Shown here: positions 7,709 to 16,401 of the stretch, one piece after another
Numbering within the stretch: position 1 is the first letter of the stretch
How the letters are laid out: every line of letters begins with the position of its first letter
From: Anaerolineae bacterium
GTDB taxonomy: Bacteria > Chloroflexota > Anaerolineae > DRVO01
Length of the DNA: 55,860 bases
Direction of reading: 5' to 3'
Assembly: GCA_013178015.1 (NCBI GenBank)
Contig: JABLXR010000039.1
Coordinates: forward strand, 1 to 55,860
Notes under the pieces: generated by a model
Databases searched by the model: none
Told to the model about the DNA's origin: nothing
Seen by the model: the letters and a program-made list of their open reading frames with translations, nothing else
Made by a program: the position numbers and the translations under genes

Positions 7709-8329
7709 ATGAGGAGGGCCACTAGGGTCGTTGCCGCCGCGCTGGGAGCCTTCGCCGGCTTCGGCGGGCCGGAACACGGTTACTTTGAGATTCTCCGGGG
7801 CAACACCAGACCGGAAGGCCTCATGATCGAGGCCATGGGCCCGCCGTGCGATCCAGAGCAGGTCTGGAACCTGTGCGAACCAGCCATGACCGTCATCCCC
7901 AGCTTCCTGGTAACAGGCGTCGTCGCCACCATCCTGGGCCTCGTCACCATGGTCTGGGCGGTAGGCTTCGTCCACACCAGGCGCGGCGGCCCAGTGCTCA
8001 TCCTGCTTTCCGTCGCCCTGCTCCTGGCCGGCGGGGGTCTGTTTCCCCCGGTGATCGGCATGGTTGCGGGCGCTTTCGCCACTCGGATCAATGCCCCCGT
8101 GAGCCGGCCAGCAGGGAGTGTCACCCGATTCCTCGCCGCGCTCTGGCCGTGGCCCCTGGTCGCCTTCTTCGCCTGGACCTTCGGGCAGTTCGTCATCGGG
8201 CACTACTCTAACGACTTCCTGCGGCAGGCGGGCACGCTCGTCCCGGCCCTGATCGTTGGGCTGTTGGCCCTGTCTCTCCTCTCGGGGCACGCCTGCGACG
8301 TCCGCCGACATGACCTCGCCGGGGCGTAA
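7709..8329 (+). CDS. hypothetical integral membrane protein
   Basis: The 206-residue protein has an N-terminal hydrophobic stretch, a loop with G-G-P-E-H-G-Y-F-E-I-L, two Cys in P-P-C-D-P-E-Q-V-W-N-L-C-E-P, and then about four transmembrane helices (near 62-88, 94-122, 145-165 and 176-195). ATG 7709 follows AGGGGGCGAAG. I do not recognise a named family. Its position 16 bp after a flavodoxin-domain gene suggests a two-gene operon and possibly a membrane partner for redox or sensing, which is inference only. Confidence 0.75.
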   Translation: MRRATRVVAAALGAFAGFGGPEHGYFEILRGNTRPEGLMIEAMGPPCDPEQVWNLCEPAMTVIPSFLVTGVVATILGLVTMVWAVGFVHTRRGGPVLILLSVALLLAGGGLFPPVIGMVAGAFATRINAPVSRPAGSVTRFLAALWPWPLVAFFAWTFGQFVIGHYSNDFLRQAGTLVPALIVGLLALSLLSGHACDVRRHDLAGA

Positions 8330-8409
8330 GGCTCTCACTGCTCGGCCGGCGCGCCTGCTTGGGGTTTCGCCGATGGGCCCAGAGCTGCCCGCGTGGTCGC
8401 GCGGCGCCA

Positions 8410-8440
8410 ACAAAAAGGCCCGGTCCTCAGGGACCGGGCC
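8410..8440 (-). terminator. Rho-independent terminator of the Ig-like protein gene
   Basis: A perfect 10-bp stem (GGCCCGGTCC 8417-8426, GGACCGGGCC 8431-8440) with TCAG loop. On the minus strand it is followed directly by a T-run (complement of AAAAA at 8412-8416). It lies 37 bp past the stop of the minus-strand gene ending at 8477 and may also stop plus-strand transcripts. Confidence 0.85.
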
Positions 8441-8476
8441 TCTGGTGTTGCTAGCTAGCGACCGGTGAACTGGGCT

Positions 8477-8899
8477 TCAGTTCGCCACCGTCACCTGGAC
8501 GGGGGAGGAAGCGACGAAGTTGCCGGTGTTGTCCACCACCACGGCGCGCAGCCAGTAGTCGGCGTTATCCACGGCGGTGGTGTCCCAGGAGGCTAGGACG
8601 CCCTCGGCCACCTGGGTCTCGATGGCGTAGTCATCGACCACGCTGATCCAGTTGGCCCCGTCAATAGAGTACTCGACCTTGTAGTAGTTGAAGTTGTTGG
8701 ACAGGGCGGTGCCCTCGATGTCCACGGTGCCGGAGAGGGTCGCGCCAGCGGCGGGGCTGGAGATGCCGACCATGCCCCGGTCACTGGTGGTCAGCCAGTC
8801 GCCGCCATCCTGCTGAGCGAGGGCCGGGATGTAGGCGAGCACCAGTGCCATGGCGACGAGAACCAATACAAGCGGTCTGCTGGTAAGCTTTCGGACCAT
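8477..8899 (-). CDS. small secreted Ig-like domain protein
   Basis: The 140-residue product has a clear signal peptide (R-K-L, hydrophobic core, cleavage expected near A-L-A-Q at about residue 28). It is followed by one Ig-like beta-sandwich domain (about 40-138) with the pattern V-G-I-S-S-P-A-A-G-A-T-L-S-G-T-V, Y-Y-K-V-E-Y-S-I-D-G-A-N-W and Y-W-L-R-A-V-V-V-D. Such domains are also appended to penicillin-binding and surface proteins, but here the domain stands alone. A strong Shine-Dalgarno (AAGGAGGT) lies 10 bp before ATG 8899, and a strong terminator follows, so it is a well-expressed monocistronic gene. Its binding partner is unknown. Confidence 0.8.
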   Translation of the reverse strand: MVRKLTSRPLVLVLVAMALVLAYIPALAQQDGGDWLTTSDRGMVGISSPAAGATLSGTVDIEGTALSNNFNYYKVEYSIDGANWISVVDDYAIETQVAEGVLASWDTTAVDNADYWLRAVVVDNTGNFVASSPVQVTVAN

Positions 8900-8940
8900 T
8901 CTTCGATGACCTCCTTCGTTGCGGGTATTACCAAGAACGA

Positions 8941-9575
8941 TCGCTCGCGGTTGCGCAACACATCGTTTCGCTAGTTCACCTCCAAGGTAACCGGCCCCCG
9001 GTCGTAGGGTCGCACACCCCTCTGAGCGGCCGCCCGCCCAGGCGTAATCCTATCCATCGCGGCGGGCTTGTCAAATGAGCCTTTTGGCGGGGTGCCAGTG
9101 GCGATCGGAGGGTTACCGGCTGCAAACAAGACGGGTGGGCCCTGCGGCCCGGCCGCCGTCACCGCCTCGGTGTGGTGTCCCTGCGGCAGCGTCTGGGCGC
9201 CGGTGTATGGACATCAGGGCGCAGGGTCGTCGCCGGCACTGAGCCCAGGCGAACGGCGCAACTCACCCTTCGCTGCCATTGTGGGTGCTACATGCCTCTC
9301 GGTGGCCGGCTGCCGCGCTACGATGGACGCTTCTGCGGGGGCGCGCCGGTGGGGCCATGGTCACAGCGGGCGCTAGCTGGCGCTCCCAGGAGAATGGGTC
9401 GCGGTTGCGTGATGAGCGGCACCAGCGAGGAATCCCGGTTCACGCAATCGGTGATGCTTCACCTAGTCTGGCATGACGTCGGAAGGAGCGTGACCTGGGT
9501 GATGGCGCCGGGGCGCCGGCCGAGCGCCTACGGCCGGGCCAGGGTCTTCTTTCGCGCCGCACGGCCGACCGGTTG
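8941..9575. other. gene-free stretch
   Basis: No convincing coding frame or RNA gene. The right end holds the promoter of the DksA-type gene. Confidence 0.5.
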
Positions 9576-9604
9576 TTGCCATTGCCAATCGCCGATGCTA
9601 TGAT
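9576..9604 (+). promoter_or_regulatory. promoter of the TraR/DksA-type gene
   Basis: TTGCCA at 9576-9581 and TATGAT at 9599-9604 with a 17-bp spacer. The start codon is at 9794, so the transcript would carry an untranslated leader of about 180 nt, with room for RNA-level control. Confidence 0.65.
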
Positions 9605-9793
9605 TTCCGGCTACGTTAGAGGCCGAGCCCACCGCGACCGATCAGCGTTCGCTCCGCAGGTTGGGGCCTTGCGGCTCGTCCTGTGTGCCCATCGCCGGGC
9701 GCCTCTGACCGTTTGTCGGCCGCGTGGGTCCTGGAGACTGAGACATGGCATCGCCGCGGCAGCCCGGTTCTGACCATTAGGACGGAGGTCATC

Positions 9794-10153
9794 ATGGCTT
9801 CAGAAGCAGAACACGATAACGGTCGTGCTCGTCTCGAAGAGGAACGTCGGGATCTTCTAGACGAAATTCAACGACTGCGGACGCTCCTGAAGACCGAGAC
9901 GGACGCCTCTACGCAGGAAGGAGACCCCGACGTATGGGAGCATGAGCGAACGCTCGCGTTTCTAGAGGTGGCCGAGTCGCGTCTAGAAGCGGTCGAGCGG
10001 GCGCTGCGCATGGTGGAGACGGGCACTTACGGCACCTGCGAGCGATGTGGCGCGCAGATAGAGAAGGAACGGCTGCAGGCCCTGCCCGATGCCACTCTGT
10101 GCTTGAGGTGTCAGCGGGAGGTGGAACGTCTGTCAAGCCGGTCGCGGCGGTAG
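9794..10153 (+). CDS. TraR/DksA family zinc-finger protein
   Basis: The 119-residue protein has an N-terminal helical hairpin (about residues 10-73, rich in E/R/L) and a C-terminal four-cysteine zinc finger: C82-E-R-C85 and C103-L-R-C106, with the family's G-T-Y-G-x-C and A-x-P-x-A-x-x-C spacing. DksA proteins bind RNA polymerase through the secondary channel and modulate initiation, often with ppGpp. The acidic hairpin tip here reads T-E-T-D-A-S-T rather than the classical DxxDxA. I chose ATG 9794 because ACGGAGGTC precedes it by 4 bp and the upstream frame is non-conserved. It is apparently monocistronic. Confidence 0.88.
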   Translation: MASEAEHDNGRARLEEERRDLLDEIQRLRTLLKTETDASTQEGDPDVWEHERTLAFLEVAESRLEAVERALRMVETGTYGTCERCGAQIEKERLQALPDATLCLRCQREVERLSSRSRR

Positions 10154-10252
10154 CCGGAAGCGGGCAGTTCCCTGAGGTGGCGGCGTGCCCAGGCCGGCGG
10201 CCTTCGGGGTAGCCGGTTGACGGCACGCCGGGCCGGTCCTAGCATACTTCGC

Positions 10253-13000
10253 ATGCGTCTTCGCCTCCCGTGGTTGGTGCGGTACGATCCTTTCTGGGGG
10301 GTGGTGGTCGTTCTCCTCGGCGCCGCGCTGGGCGTGTCCTCTTTGGTCGTCACGCCGGGGCTGCCCAACACGGCCGATGGGCCGCTTCACCTGTTCCGGG
10401 CGTTGGAGCTCCGCTGGGCCTGGGAACAGGGAGTGCTCTACCCCCGATGGGCCCCACATTTCGCCTACGGCCTGGGCTATCCCATTTTCAACTACGTGCC
10501 GCCTCTCCTGGGATTCCTCACCGCTGGCCTGGGGCTTACAGACGTGGCGATGCAGGATGCCCTCAAGCTCGTGGCAGCGGGAGCAGTGGCCGCGGGCGGC
10601 CTGGGGACTTACCTGCTGGCCCGCAGGTTTCTGTCTCCCACCGCTGCCGCTGTCGCCGGCTTGGCCTACTGCCTGACTCCCTACCGGCTATTCGAGCTCT
10701 ACATCCAGGGCAACTATCCTCAGCTGCTTAGCACCGGTATCGCTCCCTTCTGCCTCTGGGGCCTGGCTAGGCTGAGCGCTCGTGGGGACAGGGTGGGGTT
10801 CCTCGCTCTCGCCCTCGCCATCGCCGCCATCACCGTCGCTCACAACATCAGCGTGGTGATGTTCGCACCGCTACTTGCCTGCTACGGATTGTGGCGCGTG
10901 TGGCGCCGGCGGAGTCAGCGTGTGGTGCCCATGGCGCTGGCGGTGCTGGGCGGGGTGCTGGTGGGTGCGTTCTTCTGGCTGCCAGCGCTCGCCGAAAGCA
11001 GCTACGTGCAGACCTGGCGCCTGACTCGGCATTTCTTCGACTTCCGGCAGCACTTTCTCAGTCTGGAAGAGCTGTTTGCCTTCCCCCAGGAGTTGGACTT
11101 CCGAGCCTCGAACCCCTACTTCCCCTTCAGCCTGGGCGGGCACCTGGTATTGCTGGCCCTGCCCTCCCTAGCCTGGCTTGGGCGTCAGCATGGGGAGCCC
11201 GCCCGCTTGCCGGGGAGCGGTGAGGCAGGCCGCGATGGGGCGGCGAGCGGCAGTCGACCCGAGGACGGAGTCCGCGGGCACGTGGTTTTCATGTGGTCTG
11301 CACTGCTGGGCTACGTCTGGCTCATGCTGCCCGCTTCGCAGATGGTCTGGTCCTCGGTCCCGCTTCTGGGGTACATCGAGTTCCCCCACCGGCTCCTGGG
11401 ACCGGCCTCGCTACCGCTAGCCCTCCTGGTGGGGGCGGCAGTGGAGGCGTGGGGACGCCCTGGCAGCCTGTGGGGCCGCGGGTTCTGGGGCGCAGCGGTG
11501 GTGGTAGTGCTTGTGGGGGCTGCCCCCTACGCCTTCCCCCGCAAGCCCTTTCTGGACTGGAGTGGATATCGGGCCGAGGACGTAACTGACTTCGAGATGC
11601 GGACCGGGGCCATCGGTACTACCAGCGCCGCCGAGTATACGCCCCGATGGGCCACGGAACGGCCCACGCCCGAGGTCGCGGCGGACGCGCGACGAAAGGT
11701 CACCGTGCTCGACACCGGGCCGACGTGGGCTCGGGTGCAGGTGACCGCAGAGCGTCCGGGCCCGGTCGTGCTCCCGTTCCTCTACTTCCCCGGCTGGCAG
11801 GGTCACGCGGACGATGGTCCCGTGGCGGTGTCGCCGGGAGAACTGCACGGTCTGGTAGAGATCAGCCTTCCTTCAGCTGGGGTTCAGGACGTGGAACTGG
11901 TGCTGCGGCAGACTTCTCTCCAGCGCCAGTCGTGGTGGGCCAGCCTGGCAGGTCTGGGGCTGGTGGCCCTGGGTACCCTGTCGGTCCGCAGCCGGGTAGG
12001 ATCACCGGAGGGGGATCGGACGGCGACTGAGCCCTGGCTACGCTTGTCCGCAGCGGCCCTGGGGCTGCTGGTGGTGGCCAAGGTGGCCTACCTGGAGCCG
12101 CACACCATGCTCTTCCGGCTGCAATCGCCCCCTGGCACCGTTCTCAGGACGCAACACCCTCTGGAGGTGATCTTCGCCGGCAGGATCGCGCTGCTGGGGT
12201 ACGATCTGGAACGCAGTCTGCCCCCTCAAGGCGAACCCCTGAGTGTGGTCCTATACTGGCAACCGTTGGGCGGGCTGGCCGAGGACTACCATGTCTTTGT
12301 GCACCTGGTGTCGTTGGCAGACGGGCAGGTCGTGGTGCGGTCGGAGAAGGCGGCCCCGGGAGGGGTGCCCAGCAGCAAGTGGCATCCGGCGCTGTACGTG
12401 GAGGACCGGCATCGGCTGCCTTTGCCCCAGGACCTGCTGCCGGTGCGCTACGCTCTTCGGGTCGGCCTCTACGACCCGCGGGCCGAGGCGGAGCTGGTCG
12501 GCCCGGGCGGTGAGACATCCGTTGTGCTCCAGGAGGTGCAGGTGCTCTACAACCGGCCCCTGGACATACGGCGGTTTCCCGGGAAGGAGTGGTTTGGCTT
12601 CGGAGAGAAGGTGCGTCTCCTCGGGTTCGACCTGGACCGGACCGAGCTGGCGGCCGGCCAGTCGGCCGAGCTCACCCTATACTGGCGCGCTGAGGCTCGC
12701 GTCAGCGAGCGTCTGAAGCGCTTCGTGCACCTGGTGAATGGCTCGGGCACCATTGTGGCCCAGTGGGACGAATGGCCCGTAGCAGGAGCGTATCCCACCG
12801 ACCTGTGGCTGCCCCAGCACAACATAGCCGATCCGGTGACGGTGACGGTGCCGGCGTCGGCCGGCCCGGGCGAGTACACCCTGGTGGTAGGGCTGTACGA
12901 TGCCGAGAGTTTGACTCGGCCGGAGGTCCGCCGACGGGGGACAGAGAGGGTGCCGGGGGATGCCGTGGTGCTGCCGCTGGTGGTCCGAGTGTTAGGCTGA
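10253..13000 (+). CDS. PTPS-related polytopic membrane protein (GT-C-like) with duplicated C-terminal beta domains
   Basis: A 915-residue membrane protein of the '6-pyruvoyl-tetrahydropterin synthase-related' family, which despite its name resembles GT-C glycosyltransferases. Conserved marks include the acidic loop T-A-D-G-P-L-H-L-F-R after the first helix, Y-G-L-G-Y-P-I-F-N-Y-V-P, and about ten transmembrane segments to residue ~590. The C-terminal third holds two related soluble repeats: L-L-G-Y-D-L-E-R-S ... Y-W-Q ... F-V-H-L-V, then L-L-G-F-D-L-D-R-T ... Y-W-R ... F-V-H-L-V, each ending L-R/V-V-G-L-Y-D. I prefer ATG 10253; TTG 10217 is an alternative, and neither has a good ribosome site. 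The role is probably in surface glycan assembly (inference). Confidence 0.8.
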   Translation: MRLRLPWLVRYDPFWGVVVVLLGAALGVSSLVVTPGLPNTADGPLHLFRALELRWAWEQGVLYPRWAPHFAYGLGYPIFNYVPPLLGFLTAGLGLTDVAMQDALKLVAAGAVAAGGLGTYLLARRFLSPTAAAVAGLAYCLTPYRLFELYIQGNYPQLLSTGIAPFCLWGLARLSARGDRVGFLALALAIAAITVAHNISVVMFAPLLACYGLWRVWRRRSQRVVPMALAVLGGVLVGAFFWLPALAESSYVQTWRLTRHFFDFRQHFLSLEELFAFPQELDFRASNPYFPFSLGGHLVLLALPSLAWLGRQHGEPARLPGSGEAGRDGAASGSRPEDGVRGHVVFMWSALLGYVWLMLPASQMVWSSVPLLGYIEFPHRLLGPASLPLALLVGAAVEAWGRPGSLWGRGFWGAAVVVVLVGAAPYAFPRKPFLDWSGYRAEDVTDFEMRTGAIGTTSAAEYTPRWATERPTPEVAADARRKVTVLDTGPTWARVQVTAERPGPVVLPFLYFPGWQGHADDGPVAVSPGELHGLVEISLPSAGVQDVELVLRQTSLQRQSWWASLAGLGLVALGTLSVRSRVGSPEGDRTATEPWLRLSAAALGLLVVAKVAYLEPHTMLFRLQSPPGTVLRTQHPLEVIFAGRIALLGYDLERSLPPQGEPLSVVLYWQPLGGLAEDYHVFVHLVSLADGQVVVRSEKAAPGGVPSSKWHPALYVEDRHRLPLPQDLLPVRYALRVGLYDPRAEAELVGPGGETSVVLQEVQVLYNRPLDIRRFPGKEWFGFGEKVRLLGFDLDRTELAAGQSAELTLYWRAEARVSERLKRFVHLVNGSGTIVAQWDEWPVAGAYPTDLWLPQHNIADPVTVTVPASAGPGEYTLVVGLYDAESLTRPEVRRRGTERVPGDAVVLPLVVRVLG

Positions 13001-13101
13001 AGCCCCGCTTGTAAGTAGCAGCGTGTAGGCTCGGTGTCGAGGTGGAGAGGGCGGTGGCTTCTGCGGCGGTACGTGCCCTAAGCGGGCTGTTCGACGCCGC
13101 C

Positions 13102-14340
13102 TTACAGACCCAGGGAGGTCAACCCGGCAGGTACCTTGTCCTCCGACCAGGACCGCTGCACCCCTTCGTCCTGGGTCGCGGCTGAGAGCCAGGTGTCGAG
13201 GGCGGCGGCTCTGGCTTGCTGCAGCTCGGCCTCCTCAAGGGGGCGATCATCGTCCTTGTCTACCACCTCCAGAACGTGCAGCCCCATGTAGGAGGAGACG
13301 ACCTCGCGCTCGCCCGGGGCGAGCTCAAAGGCTCGCTCCAATACGGTGGCGGGCAAAGCGCTGGACGATGCGGTGAGCCAGCCCAGTTCGCCCCCACTTT
13401 CCTTGCTCGGGTCCTGGGATAGCTCCTGGGCCAGGGCGGCGAAGTCCTCGCCTGCCTCCAGGCGGGCCAGAACCTCATCGGCTTCCTCCTGGCTGAACAC
13501 TACGATGTGCCGCACGTTCACCTGGGGCGCGCTGGTCGGCACCTCGGCCGCGAGGGCCTCCTGCAGCTTCTCTCGGAGGAGATAGGCCTTCATCAAGTCC
13601 AAGAAGGCCGCCTCGGTCATGCCCGTCCGGTCCTGCACGTACTTCAGATACTCCTGGCGCAGCTCTTGATAGGCCTCGAGGGTCATGGGGGTGGGTGTGG
13701 GCGACGGCGTAGCGGTGGGCTCGGGCGTGGCCTCCGGTGTAGGCTCGGCGTTGGGCTCGGGCGTGGACTCCGGTGTAGGCTCGGCGGTAGCCTCTTCCGC
13801 CGCCTGGGTGGCCTGGGGCTCGGTGGTGGGAGTAGGGTCAGGGTGGGGATCGTAGCCGAACCACTCCTGGACCCATTCCTCCAGCTCGTCGGGAGAGACG
13901 CTGAGCCCGCGGCGTTCTGCTTCCTGGCGCACCAGCTCGTCCTCGATCATGCTCTCCAGGACCTGCCTAGGCAGGGCGCTGGCGGAGGACTGCAGGCTCT
14001 CGATTTGCTGCTGGAGAATGTCACGCAGGATGGGGGTGCTCTCGTCTTCCGGGTCGAGCCGCAAGAGCTGGGCGCGCATCGTCTCGATCCGGTTGGCCAG
14101 ATTGAGGCCCTGATAGAGCACCATGGTCTGGTACTGCCGGGTGCTGATCGGGGTGCCGTGTACCACCGCTACCGGTTCTCTGGGCAGGGCCACACCCACT
14201 CGGTAGATTCCGATCGCTAAGATCAGCACGACGATGGAGGCCAGGACAGCCAGGCCCATCCGTACCTGCCGGTCGCGGGCCCTCGTCTCTGGCGGGATGG
14301 CCGGCACCCGGCGGGCCGGTGTTTGACGCTTCCTGCTCAT
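13102..14340 (-). CDS. SurA/PrsA-like peptidyl-prolyl isomerase (parvulin), membrane-anchored
   Basis: Extracytoplasmic folding factor. After a basic N-terminus there is one transmembrane helix (about residues 28-50), a SurA-type N-terminal chaperone region with V-V-H-G-T-P-I-S-T-R-Q-Y and S-M-I-E-D-E-L-V-R-Q-E-A-E-R-R-G, and a Pro/Thr/Glu low-complexity linker (about 165-218). A parvulin domain follows: V-N-V-R-H-I-V-V-F-S, F-A-A-L-A-Q-E-L-S-Q-D-P-S, G-G-E-L-G-W-L. The P/T/E linker inside the chaperone region is unusual for the family. ATG 14340 has GAGG six bases upstream; the frame is open to 14379. It follows rpsF-ssb-rpsR on the same strand after about 70 bp and may be co-transcribed. 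Confidence 0.86.
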   Translation of the reverse strand: MSRKRQTPARRVPAIPPETRARDRQVRMGLAVLASIVVLILAIGIYRVGVALPREPVAVVHGTPISTRQYQTMVLYQGLNLANRIETMRAQLLRLDPEDESTPILRDILQQQIESLQSSASALPRQVLESMIEDELVRQEAERRGLSVSPDELEEWVQEWFGYDPHPDPTPTTEPQATQAAEEATAEPTPESTPEPNAEPTPEATPEPTATPSPTPTPMTLEAYQELRQEYLKYVQDRTGMTEAAFLDLMKAYLLREKLQEALAAEVPTSAPQVNVRHIVVFSQEEADEVLARLEAGEDFAALAQELSQDPSKESGGELGWLTASSSALPATVLERAFELAPGEREVVSSYMGLHVLEVVDKDDDRPLEEAELQQARAAALDTWLSAATQDEGVQRSWSEDKVPAGLTSLGL

Positions 14341-14411
14341 GGGTTCCCTCATGAAGAGCAGGGCATAGGGAGCCCCCATGCCCTGCTGATGCAGTCTATA
14401 CGTAAGAGAGC

Positions 14412-14753
14412 CTACGAGGTGAAACGATGCCCGTAAGCGTAAGGCATCAGGGCCAGGTGCCGGGCGCGCTTGATGGCACGAGAGAGCTGGTGCTGGTGCC
14501 TGGCGCAGGTGCCCGTCTGCCGGCGGCCCCTGATCTTCCCCTGATCGGTGACGTAGCGCTGTAGTGTCTCGATATCTTTGTAGTCAATCTGCTTCACTTT
14601 GTCCACGCAGAAGGCGCACACGCGCCGGCGTGGGAAATAGCGTCGCTGGGGGCGGCCACGTCGCTCGGTCGAGCGCGCTTCGTCCCGCCCGGAACGTGAC
14701 TCCTCCCTGGTAGACTCCCGAGCCTCGGCCCGGTCGCCGTTGTCCTCTGCCAA
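14412..14753 (-). CDS. rpsR: 30S ribosomal protein S18
   Basis: S18 binds near the platform of the small subunit with S6. The conserved core is present at residues about 40-110: R-R-x-C-A-F-C, [22 protein letters not shown], and [15 protein letters not shown] charged Glu/Arg/Ser-rich N-terminal extension of about 35 residues precedes it. The start codon is TTG at 14753, supported by GGAGGG inside the end of ssb with about 8-nt spacing; there is no ATG before the core. It overlaps no gene and follows ssb by 2 bp. Confidence 0.95.
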   Translation of the reverse strand: MAEDNGDRAEARESTREESRSGRDEARSTERRGRPQRRYFPRRRVCAFCVDKVKQIDYKDIETLQRYVTDQGKIRGRRQTGTCARHQHQLSRAIKRARHLALMPYAYGHRFTS

Positions 14754-14755
14754 TG

Positions 14756-15139
14756 CTAATCCCTCCAGTGATACTCGTACTCATAGCGGCCGTCGGCCCC
14801 TGGGGAGGCATCGCGTCCCAGGACTGCGGCCCTCTCGGCGATTATCTCGGTGCGGGCCATCTGGCGGCCGAGGGCATCCCGCCAGACGTGGTTCCTCAAG
14901 CGCCCTTCGAGGTAGATGTATGTGCCGACATCGAGGTCGTCGGCACAGAACTCCGCCAATTCGCGCCAGGCAACCACGTTGAACCAGTCTACTTCCTTGT
15001 GGGCGCGGGAATTGACGGGGACGCACGTTCGCGACACGGCGATGGTGAAGACGGCCACTGCGCTGCCTTCCGGTGTGTAGCGCAGTTCCGGCTTCTCCAC
15101 TACCTCACCCATGAGGGTGACCCGGTTGAGGCCCAGCAT
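14756..15139 (-). CDS. ssb: single-stranded DNA-binding protein
   Basis: A 127-residue OB-fold protein that coats single-stranded DNA during replication and repair. Motifs include [42 protein letters not shown], and [10 protein letters not shown]. It lacks the acidic D-D-I-P-F-type tail of canonical SSB and ends Y-E-Y-H-W-R-D instead, so the usual partner-binding tip is altered or another ssb exists. ATG 15139 is preceded by GAGGAGA; the longer frame to 15265 overlaps rpsF and is not needed. It is the middle gene of the classical rpsF-ssb-rpsR operon. Confidence 0.93.
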   Translation of the reverse strand: MLGLNRVTLMGEVVEKPELRYTPEGSAVAVFTIAVSRTCVPVNSRAHKEVDWFNVVAWRELAEFCADDLDVGTYIYLEGRLRNHVWRDALGRQMARTEIIAERAAVLGRDASPGADGRYEYEYHWRD

Positions 15140-15170
15140 CTTCGTCTCCTCGGAGAACCTGCTCACGCGA

Positions 15171-15479
15171 TCAGCCGGATGGCGGCGCCGGCACATCCTC
15201 AGCCGACAGCACCAGGTACCGCAGGACGTCTTCGTTGAGGCGGAGCATTCGCTGCAAGTCCTCAATGGCGTCGGGCGGGAGTCGCAGCCGCATCGTGGTG
15301 TAGAAGCCAGCGGTGTGCTTGCGAATGGGGTAAGCCAAGCGCCTGCGGCCCCAGTCCAGCGTGCCGATCAGCTCACCCCCTGCGCCGGTGATGTAGTCGG
15401 TGACGCGCTCTCTGAGGGAGGCAAGCTGGTCCTCATCGACGCTGGGCTGGATGACAAAGGTTAACTCGTATTCGGCCAT
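15171..15479 (-). CDS. rpsF: 30S ribosomal protein S6
   Basis: The 102-residue protein starts M-A-E-Y-E-L-T-F-V-I-Q-P-S-V-D-E and contains G-R-R-R-L-A-Y-P-I-R-K-H-T-A-G-F-Y and L-R-L-N-E-D-V-L-R-Y-L-V, all typical S6 segments. S6 pairs with S18 on the 30S platform. ATG 15479 has AAAGGAG just upstream. It is the first gene of the rpsF-ssb-rpsR operon, with a promoter about 90 bp upstream. Confidence 0.96.
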   Translation of the reverse strand: MAEYELTFVIQPSVDEDQLASLRERVTDYITGAGGELIGTLDWGRRRLAYPIRKHTAGFYTTMRLRLPPDAIEDLQRMLRLNEDVLRYLVLSAEDVPAPPSG

Positions 15480-15568
15480 GGCGGCTCCTTTCCCTGGGAT
15501 TGCCCTCGGACACCGCCGAGAGCGGAAAGTGTAGGGCAGTGTTCTCTACACAATCAGTGAACAACTCG

Positions 15569-15598
15569 ACTATAGCATGTACGTTTGCGGCCTGGCAA
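15569..15598 (-). promoter_or_regulatory. promoter of the rpsF operon
   Basis: On the minus strand TTGCCA (15598-15593) and TATAGT (15574-15569) are separated by 18 bp. The predicted transcript starts near 15562 and would have a leader of about 80 nt before rpsF, a place where S6:S18 autoregulation can act in other bacteria. I did not identify the known S6:S18 motif here. Confidence 0.6.
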
Positions 15599-15599
15599 A

Positions 15600-16401
15600 G
15601 TGCAACTGCCCACGGTGGAGGCGGCCAACAGCGGCCTGGTTGTCCACCTGAGAGAACTGGATGCAGGCGACAGGCACTTCGGTCACCAGAGCGGTCTGCA
15701 GCGGTGTGGGTCTACTGCCACGCCAGGCCAGGGATGGCTCAGGCCGCGGCAGTAGAGGCGTCCTTCTCGCTTGACAGCAGCCGCTGCCCGGATGATGATG
15801 CCATTTGGCTTCAACCGCCGCAACCGCGAGCTGGTGATGCCCGGTGTGGTCAGCTCGCGGCCCTGTTGCTGAGTGTTAGCCGAAGTACTGCATGCAGCGG
15901 CGCGTGCCGAGTCCGCGACGATGCCGTCCGCCTGGCCCAAGGCAGGCCATATCCTTCACACCTAGGCCCTGCTCGCTGCCGGTGCGCGGCCCAGGGTGCA
16001 GCAAGAGTGTCTGAGGCCCTTGGCCTCTCCGGCGTCGTGGCCTTCTCTGTGAACGCGAGACCCTCGGGCAACTGGACGCGACGTGAGAGTTCGCCCGGGA
16101 GTTATGCCTTGTTCGACGCCCTGGGCGGCACTGATGGCCAGGCACCCGGGCGCGGCGGCAGCGCCTTCCAGGCAGCCAGCGTGCTCTGACAGCGTCATCT
16201 CCGGCCCCCAGGGGTTGGCAGTCTTGCTGCACGGCTCCCAGCGGGCACCTTGGGGGCCCAAGCCATCTGTGGGCTTCGGGCAGAGGAACTGACCACTGCC
16301 GCCCACTGGTCTACTGCATGCCGATGCCAGCTGGGTAGGGGGCTGCCGGCGAAGCGGTCGGCTGTATCATTGTGTGAGCGAATGTTAGTGGAGGAAGTTA
16401 G
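15600..16401. other. gene-free stretch
   Basis: About 0.8 kb between the divergent rpsF operon and the ELWxSDGT gene. Only overlapping GC-driven frames are present, with no recognisable domain. The right end carries TATCAT at 16365-16370 without a good -35. Confidence 0.45.

Noticed and set aside
10217-10252. TTG start for the PTPS-related protein
   Set aside because: No ribosome site and the family starts near the first hydrophobic helix; ATG 10253 is preferred, though not proven.
13690-13840. DNA repeat or CRISPR-like array
   Set aside because: The periodicity is the Pro/Thr/Glu linker of the SurA-like protein in frame; there are no spacers or cas genes.
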